From: Aliagarivorans taiwanensis DSM 22990
GTDB lineage: Bacteria; Pseudomonadota; Gammaproteobacteria; Enterobacterales; Celerinatantimonadaceae
Direction of reading: 5' to 3'
DNA: 58,323 nucleotides
NCBI RefSeq assembly: GCF_000429505.1
Contig: NZ_AUBZ01000032.1
Coordinates: 1-58,323, forward strand
The notes under the pieces are model-generated. The model was given only the letters and a program-made list of their open reading frames with translations. It was not told the origin of the DNA and did no database searches. The position numbers were made by a program, and so were the translations under genes. Positions 53,030 to 58,323 of the stretch are shown piece after piece; within the stretch, counting starts at the first letter, position 1; every line of letters starts with the position of its first letter.

Positions 53030-54937
53030 CTATTCGATGGTGTAGTCCTGCAGCTGTTGGCGTTGCTCGATTGCTAATTTAGCCAGCTGCTCGCTGGCAG
53101 CACTGCTCTGCGCCACGGCATTCACGTTCGACTGCACCAGACTCAAGGTAGCCGCGACGTTGCTAGAGATATCATCGGTGACGCTAGACTGCTCTTCCGC
53201 AGCAGCGGCAACCTGGCTATTGATATCAGACATCTTATTTACCACCTCATAGATATCGCTAAAGGCGATACACACCGCTTGGGCACTGTCATCAGAACCC
53301 GAGACCAATTGCGCGTTCTTTTGCATGTGCGAGTCAGCTCGCTCAGCCTCATCTTGTAGCTTTTCGATGATATCTTGGATGCTCAAGGTCGAGCGCTGGG
53401 TTTGTGCTGCCAAGCTGCGAACCTCATCAGCCACCACGGCAAAACCGCGCCCTTGTTCGCCAGCTCGCGCAGCTTCAATGGCGGCATTCAGCGCCAGCAA
53501 GTTGGTCTGCTCTGAGACGCCCTTAATCACATCCACCACCGATTCAATCTCTAACGAGAAGTCCTTCAAGCGGCGCACAATCTGCGAACTGTCGGTAACT
53601 GACTCGCCAATCTGGCTAGAGAGCTCAATCAGGTCTTCCAAACTGGATTGTCCGACGTTGACGCTTCCCAACGCGGAGCGAGCCAGGTCGTCGGCGTCAG
53701 CAGCATTGCGACTGACCTCACTCGAGGCGCCGGAGAGTTGTGTCACCGCAGTCGCGATCTGCTCCATCTCTTGTTGCTCTTGCTCAGCATTACGGCGCGA
53801 CTCGTTGAGCACACCACTTAATTCACCAGAGGAGCCAGATAGCGAGTCAGAAGCACCATGTATCCCACCCAACAGCTGCTGCACATTGTCTAAAAAGCTG
53901 TTGATTGCCATCGAGATATCGGCGATATCGTCGTGGCCTTCCACCGGGATGCGCTGGGTTAAGTCCTTTTGCTGACGCGACAAGCCAACCACCAGACGTT
54001 TCAAACCCAAGATTGGCTGATACACCCAGCTCAGCACCACAAAGAACAGCCCTGCAAACACTGCCACCAACACCAGCGACACCATCATCGCCCGCTGCTT
54101 TAGTGCAGCCGCCTCAGCCATCACTTCCTGCTCGCTGATGCTGATCATCAGTTGCCAGTCGATACCGTGCTCCACCGGTACCGCAATGGTATGGGAGATG
54201 TAGCGGCGGCCGTGTTGAGTCACGCGCCCCTCAAAGCGCGCGCGCTCAAGCATATCGGCAATCGGATCGGCAAACGACAATGCATCGTCCGATGAGAGGA
54301 TCACCTGATTGTGCTGGTCGGCCAAGGTGATAATCGCATCATTGCCCGGAAGCTCGGAGATAATGGTGCCAAATTTGTCATGGGTAAAATCGGCCAGATA
54401 CACCCCGGTTAGCTGGCGTCCCTCGTAAATGGGCACACTTACACCCAACCAGATGCGGTCATCCACATGAGTATCGAAGGGCGCGATAACTTTAGATTGC
54501 CCCCATTGGTGTGCTTCACGGTACCAAGGACGCTCAGTGGGATCAAAGTTGTCTTTGGCCAGCGTGCGCTTGTTAACCGGCTTGCCATCGTCGCGCACCA
54601 GGTAGGTATCGCGACTCTGTTCAAAACCAAGAAACACCGCAGAAAAATCGCCCGCCTGTTGAACCAAAGGCAGCGCCTGTTCAATGGTCTCAGTAGAAAA
54701 CTGGTTTAGCCTAAGCTGGGCAACCGAAGCCTCTACCAAGGCCTTTTGGTTGCGGAACAGCGATTGGATCTCACGCGCCTTGGCTTGGCTAATGTCGGCC
54801 ATCCGCTGTTGCGCTTGGGTTTCGCTCAACTGGTTAATTTGGGTAAATACATACGAGATATAGAGCACGCAAAACAATAGAAATGCGGCAAGAAACGAAG
54901 CCAATAGCTTCGCCTTAAGACTGATTTGCTTAAACAT
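53030..54937 (-). CDS. Methyl-accepting chemotaxis protein with dCache sensor
   Basis: 635 residues. Membrane segment 1 at about 9-30, periplasmic dCache_1 sensor to about 275 ([49 protein letters not shown]), segment 2 at about 282-304, HAMP ([27 protein letters not shown]). The signalling tip is [37 protein letters not shown]. The W-Y-R and D-x-R pattern in the distal Cache pocket is shared by many amine/amino-acid sensing dCache domains, but I cannot assign a ligand. The ATG lacks a good ribosome site. Confidence 0.92.
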   Translation of the reverse strand: MFKQISLKAKLLASFLAAFLLFCVLYISYVFTQINQLSETQAQQRMADISQAKAREIQSLFRNQKALVEASVAQLRLNQFSTETIEQALPLVQQAGDFSAVFLGFEQSRDTYLVRDDGKPVNKRTLAKDNFDPTERPWYREAHQWGQSKVIAPFDTHVDDRIWLGVSVPIYEGRQLTGVYLADFTHDKFGTIISELPGNDAIITLADQHNQVILSSDDALSFADPIADMLERARFEGRVTQHGRRYISHTIAVPVEHGIDWQLMISISEQEVMAEAAALKQRAMMVSLVLVAVFAGLFFVVLSWVYQPILGLKRLVVGLSRQQKDLTQRIPVEGHDDIADISMAINSFLDNVQQLLGGIHGASDSLSGSSGELSGVLNESRRNAEQEQQEMEQIATAVTQLSGASSEVSRNAADADDLARSALGSVNVGQSSLEDLIELSSQIGESVTDSSQIVRRLKDFSLEIESVVDVIKGVSEQTNLLALNAAIEAARAGEQGRGFAVVADEVRSLAAQTQRSTLSIQDIIEKLQDEAERADSHMQKNAQLVSGSDDSAQAVCIAFSDIYEVVNKMSDINSQVAAAAEEQSSVTDDISSNVAATLSLVQSNVNAVAQSSAASEQLAKLAIEQRQQLQDYTIE

Positions 54938-55155
54938 AGAGGAAGTCAGGTTGGGGCCTGCCGATCGGCTCTTTGAGCAGAGGGATACAGCAAGACGGCA
55001 ATTACACTAAAACGCCCTAGTGTAACCGCCGAGACTGACGTTTCTTTAGCTGTAAAGACAGCAAGTGCTTAGCTTTTAAGCGAAAAGACTCACTTTTTCG
55101 TTTTGGTAACAGGAAGCACGCATCCTCTTAACGCTCTGGTGACCATGACAAGCCA

Positions 55156-55977
55156 CTACTCGCGCCGCTGCTCAACCAACTCTGCGCGTAATTGGCGTAC
55201 CTCATCGATAAGCAGCTGCATCTCATTCATCTCTTCGTGACGCAGTGCTTGCTGCTGTTCCAGCTCTTCGTTGCGCAACTTGTTGCGTTCTTCATCCATG
55301 ACCCCCACCACAATTCCAATCACCATATTGAGAAAGGCAAAGGCAGTGAGGAAGATAAACGACACATAGTAGGACCAACTCATCGGTAGCACCTGCATGG
55401 TTTCGTACATCACATCAGTCCAATCCTCGAAGGTCATCACCCGGAATAAGGTGAGCATGGAGATGGCAATATCGCCCCATAGAACCGGATTGATCGCCTG
55501 GAACAGCATGTTGCCGATGGCGGCATAGATATAGAAGATGATGAACATCAGCAGCATCACATAACCGAGCTGGGGCAGGGCTTTCAGCAAGGAGTTGATT
55601 AAAAAGCGCAGCTCCGGCAGCACCGAAATAATCCGCATTACCCGGAATATCCGCACCAAACGCGCCACCAGGGCGATATCGGAGTTTTCCAGCGGCAACA
55701 AACTGATCACCACCACAAAGGTATCAAATACATTCCAGCCACTAGCGAAAAAACGCGACTTCTGCGGACTGGTAATAAAACGTAGGCTGATTTCAGCCAC
55801 AAAGAACACCGTGATGGCCCAATCGAGATAGAGCAGAGCATCAACCACCACTCGCGGCAACGAATAGGTCTTGGCACCGATCACCAAGGCCGCCAAAATA
55901 ATTACCGCAATCACGGCGCGCTCGAATAATTTGTTAGCGCTGAGCGCCTCCATCACATTGAGCATTCGATTTAGCAT
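55156..55977 (-). CDS. Voltage-gated cation channel subunit, six-helix BacNav/Cav-like (paralogue 1)
   Basis: 273 residues, one six-transmembrane subunit expected to form tetramers in the inner membrane. S4 voltage sensor has Arg106, 109, 112 and 115 at every third position (ARLVRIFRVMRIIS). The pore loop TLFRVMTFEDWTDVMYE puts Glu184 at the selectivity filter, but with TFEDW instead of the LESW of NaChBac/NavAb. EDW-x-x-VMY recalls eukaryotic calcium-channel repeats. The C-terminus is a Glu/Gln coiled coil (about 228-270), as in bacterial sodium channels. AAGGAAG precedes the ATG. Divergent from a very similar gene at 56305. Ion choice is not settled by sequence. Confidence 0.88.
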   Translation of the reverse strand: MLNRMLNVMEALSANKLFERAVIAVIILAALVIGAKTYSLPRVVVDALLYLDWAITVFFVAEISLRFITSPQKSRFFASGWNVFDTFVVVISLLPLENSDIALVARLVRIFRVMRIISVLPELRFLINSLLKALPQLGYVMLLMFIIFYIYAAIGNMLFQAINPVLWGDIAISMLTLFRVMTFEDWTDVMYETMQVLPMSWSYYVSFIFLTAFAFLNMVIGIVVGVMDEERNKLRNEELEQQQALRHEEMNEMQLLIDEVRQLRAELVEQRRE

Positions 55978-56304
55978 GAGTACTTCCTTTTACAGATAAC
56001 GCCTTCCCTGACGCGCTAAAGAAATCCAAGTGAGCAAGGGCAATGTTCACCACCGGCCGCCCTAGCACTTGTCAGCCCAACAGATTAAATACTCTCTGGC
56101 GGAAAGCAAGCGAAGGCTGCAGTTGTAACAAATCATGACCAAGTGGGCATACAATTGTTACTCGTAGCGAGGTCATCGAACACAAGTTAAGCTATTGATA
56201 TACAAAGGCTTGCTTTTGCTAGCAAGCCACTTAACCTAGGCAAGAAAAGTCGCTAAGGCAAAGTGGTATCAGCCAGACTTTGCTGCAACAAATAAGGACG
56301 TAAT
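55978..56304. promoter_or_regulatory. Spacer between the two divergent channel genes
   Basis: 327 bases, no ORF of note. GTAACAA (56126-56132) and TTGTTAC (about 56155-56161) form an inverted repeat that could be an operator for both genes. Nearer the second gene, GGCTTGCT/AGCAAGCC (56207-56228) is a perfect 8-bp hairpin nested inside GTTAAG/CTTAAC (56186-56235), giving a long bulged stem that would be in the leader or promoter of the rightward gene. Confidence 0.45.
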
Positions 56305-57138
56305 ATGCTAGCAACTCTGTCTAATAAGATAGAGTGGATTAGCACCAATAAGCTGTTTGAGCGCTGTGTGATTGCAGTAATCATACTGGCAGCTTTACTC
56401 GTTGGTGCAAAAACCTTCATCCTCCCCCACGCCGTCAGTGAAGCACTTAGTTACTTAGACTTCGCCATCACCGTGTTCTTCGTTCTAGAAATCTCGATGC
56501 GTTTTGCGGCCACTAAGAGTCTCTCAAAGTTTCTCTCAAGTGGTTGGAATATCTTCGACTCCATAGTGGTTATGGTGAGCCTGTTACCACTGGAGAACTC
56601 TGAGATAGCACTGGTCGCACGCCTAGTGCGAGTGTTTAGGGTAATGCGGATGATCTCAGTGTTACCTGAGCTGCGCTTCTTGATCAACTCACTGATTAAG
56701 GCGTTACCGCAGCTCGGCTACGTCATGCTGCTGATGTTCATCATCTTCTATATCTATGCCGCCATCGGCAATATGCTATTCGCAGATATCAGCGAGTTCC
56801 TGTGGGGCGATATTGCTATCTCCATGCTCACTTTATTCCGGGTCATGACCTTCGAGGATTGGACCGACGTCATGTATGAGACCATGGAAGTGGTGCCATG
56901 GAGCTGGACCTACTACGTGTCGTTTATCTTCCTCACTGCCTTTGCCTTCCTAAACATGGTGATCGGTATTGTGGTGGGCGTGATGGATGATGAAAGAAAC
57001 AAGCAACGTATGGCCCAGCAAGCAAAAGATGCTGAAGAGCAAAAGGCCCTTCGCGATGAGGAGATGGACGAGATGCAGTTACTGCTCAACGAGGTAAGGG
57101 CGCTCAGACAGGAGCTAGAACAATTAAAAACTAACTAG
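56305..57138 (+). CDS. Voltage-gated cation channel subunit, six-helix BacNav/Cav-like (paralogue 2)
   Basis: 277 residues, aligned without a gap to the first channel for about 235 residues. The run from S4 to the end of S6 is almost identical: Arg106/109/112/115 in S4, the same TLFRVMTFEDWTDVMYE filter, and TYYVSFIFLTAFAFLNMVIGIVVGVMDDERNK for S6. The S1-S3 part (residues 35-90) and the C-terminal coiled coil differ most, the latter having a 4-residue longer, more charged form. Gating or assembly may therefore differ while permeation is shared. AAGGA precedes the ATG; a terminator follows. Confidence 0.88.
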   Translation: MLATLSNKIEWISTNKLFERCVIAVIILAALLVGAKTFILPHAVSEALSYLDFAITVFFVLEISMRFAATKSLSKFLSSGWNIFDSIVVMVSLLPLENSEIALVARLVRVFRVMRMISVLPELRFLINSLIKALPQLGYVMLLMFIIFYIYAAIGNMLFADISEFLWGDIAISMLTLFRVMTFEDWTDVMYETMEVVPWSWTYYVSFIFLTAFAFLNMVIGIVVGVMDDERNKQRMAQQAKDAEEQKALRDEEMDEMQLLLNEVRALRQELEQLKTN

Positions 57139-57158
57139 ATTGCACCGCCACTAGTAAT

Positions 57159-57182
57159 AAGCCACTGCAAGTTCAGTGGCTT
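57159..57182 (+). terminator. Likely terminator of the second channel gene
   Basis: AAGCCACTG and CAGTGGCTT form a perfect 9-bp stem with a 6-base loop, followed by CTTTCC. Lies about 20 bases past the stop. Confidence 0.68.
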
Positions 57183-57327
57183 CTTTCCTACGGACTACAC
57201 CATCCAACCCACGTGCCCTCGCAAAACAGCCCAATGATCAGTCCCTAGTGCAGAATACCAACTAGATTTTATGAGTAAGAATAGATAGCTGAGTTCCAGC
57301 CGCTGACAAGAGCACTAGGGAGAACCC

Positions 57328-58074
57328 GTGATTCCTACAAAGTTATGGCTACTCAGCGTTACGTTGCTGTTAACTACTCATACAGCTTCAAGCAAGCCCC
57401 TAGTCATTGCTTGTCCAGAAAACCTCCCCATCATCACCGTGGGCAGCAAGATCATTGAACACGCCTATGCAAAACTTGGCATTACCCTCAGTTACAGAGC
57501 TTTACCCGCCAAGCGTTCGATTCAATACGCCAATGAAGGAAAGGCCGATGGCGAGCTGCTGCGAGTGGCCAGCTTTGCCCCTGACTACCCCAACCTCATC
57601 AAAATCCCGGTTGCTATTAGCTATCTAGAGCAAAGCCTGTTTAGCGCGACCCATAAACACGGTCCCAGTACCTGCAGAGGCCTCAGTGCATATAGAGTAG
57701 GAGTCATTCGAGGCGTTAAACACGCCGAAACCTGCGCACAGCATGCAAAAGAAGTCATTCGATACAACGATATGAACCAAATGATGAGAGTCCTCAATAC
57801 CGGTCGAATCGACTTCGTCATTTCAGGTAAAGTCACTGCCTCGCTTAGGCTAAACGGCTTAGGTCTATCGAATATCAATGCCCTCGAGCCCCCACTCAGC
57901 AGAGCCCCCTTATATCATTACCTAAACAAAAAACATCAGGCCCTCGCAAGCCAACTCCACGGTATTTTCTTAGCGATGCATAACAGCGGAGAGCTTGAAA
58001 AAATACGAGAAGACACCGTAACAGCGCTATTAGCATCCCCCTCACCAGATATGACTTGTCTGAGTGATAGATAA
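57328..58074 (+). CDS. Periplasmic solute-binding protein, family 3 type
   Basis: 248 residues. Sec signal (KLWLLSVTLLLTTHTASS) and a family-3 (amino-acid-type) binding fold: LVIACPENLPIITVGSKIIEHAYAKLGITLSYRALPAKRSIQYANEGKADGELL and NTGRIDFVISGKVTASLRLNGL. Proteins of this length without an ABC permease beside them are common in Vibrio/Shewanella-type genomes and may serve as free sensors. Four Cys suggest disulfides. GTG start at 57328 is chosen because AGGGAG lies 6 bases before it. Ligand unknown. Confidence 0.8.
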   Translation: MIPTKLWLLSVTLLLTTHTASSKPLVIACPENLPIITVGSKIIEHAYAKLGITLSYRALPAKRSIQYANEGKADGELLRVASFAPDYPNLIKIPVAISYLEQSLFSATHKHGPSTCRGLSAYRVGVIRGVKHAETCAQHAKEVIRYNDMNQMMRVLNTGRIDFVISGKVTASLRLNGLGLSNINALEPPLSRAPLYHYLNKKHQALASQLHGIFLAMHNSGELEKIREDTVTALLASPSPDMTCLSDR

Positions 58075-58323
58075 ATCCGCAGATCGGCCATCGAGCAGCA
58101 GCGAAGCCTTTCACATAAGCAGGAAGCGGCGCTGTTAACAAACCGCAGGTTTGTGCCGCAGGAGCGCGTAGGACGGAGTCCGGAGCTGAACGCCCCACCC
58201 TGTGGGCTAATGTGGGCGTCTGTCACTTAGAATTGTGTTTAAGGATAAATCAGTGCGCGTGGTGAGTAGGAGCCAACACCAGAGGCGGCATCGAAGCCTG
58301 GCGTTCGGCGCGCTGCGCCTCAC
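58075..58323. other. Non-coding right end, rich in short inverted repeats
   Basis: No gene with a ribosome site was found. ACAAACC-GCA-GGTTTGT is a perfect 7-bp hairpin near 58138-58154. GCCC/GGGC-type pairings around CGCCCCACCCTGTGGGCTAA (near 58191-58210) and GGCGCGC/GCGCC near 58308 add more pairing. The patchy, GC-rich, hairpin-bearing look suggests dispersed repeats of the REP/BIME kind or a structured RNA, but no second copy was seen in the window. Confidence 0.35.

Noticed and set aside
55081-55099. Terminator after the leftward channel gene (CGAAAA/TTTTCG)
   Set aside because: Only six A/T-rich pairs and no T-run on the minus strand; too weak to list.
1-58323. CRISPR arrays, tRNA or rRNA genes, phage modules, toxin-antitoxin or restriction genes
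   Set aside because: Read for regularly spaced repeats, cloverleaf ends and typical proteins; none was found.

Overview
The window reads as a chromosomal segment of a free-living, probably marine gammaproteobacterium. This is inferred from protein style (XylR/XylB, MaeA, YciN, TapT, ModF, MenE, VcINDY-like carrier, TRAP transporter, voltage-gated cation channels), dense coding and moderately high GC. The genus is not resolved. No rRNA, tRNA, CRISPR array or phage genes were seen. The left edge cuts an ISL3-type transposase, and one complete IS4-type element lies at 43567-45001.

Layout. 1-13.6 kb holds mixed single genes: YciN-like protein, EamA exporter, PAS-GGDEF diguanylate cyclase, aspartoacylase, divergent xylR/xylB (no xylA), an orphan lipoprotein, a DASS carboxylate carrier, a GNAT enzyme, a 164-bp palindromic MITE-like repeat and ModF. 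13.8-20.3 kb is a tightly packed plus-strand run: ATP-grasp ligase, OlsF-like bifunctional acyltransferase, DinB-like protein, NRDE/TANGO2 protein, YHS protein, small membrane protein, lipoprotein. Its first half probably makes or modifies an amino-acid-containing lipid; the rest has no known function.

21.5-33.3 kb is a complete urea-nitrogen module. The urea ABC importer urtABCDE runs leftward and urease ureDABCEFG plus a HupE/UreJ permease runs rightward. The shared 420-bp spacer carries two back-to-back GG-N10-GC sigma-54 promoters and three NtrC-type sites between them, so import and hydrolysis of urea are probably induced together under nitrogen limitation.

33.3-43.5 kb holds a stand-alone menE, a small SD-preceded gene of unknown function, a small outer-membrane barrel, two overlapping LysR-like genes, tapT, maeA, a Cache chemoreceptor, and lemA with an HtpX-like protease. 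After the IS element, 45-50 kb has a dctPQM TRAP operon and a FapA-family protein. 50-58 kb has an exported PKD/PPC subtilase-like lipoprotein whose oxyanion-hole Asn appears to be Ser, a second Cache chemoreceptor, two divergent paralogous voltage-gated cation channels with a TFEDW filter, and a family-3 periplasmic binding protein.

The observations most worth following are the divergent NtrC/sigma-54 urea switch, the twin channels, the ATP-grasp/OlsF operon, the self-insulating IS4 leader (promoter, terminator stem and GATC cluster), and the palindromic repeat.
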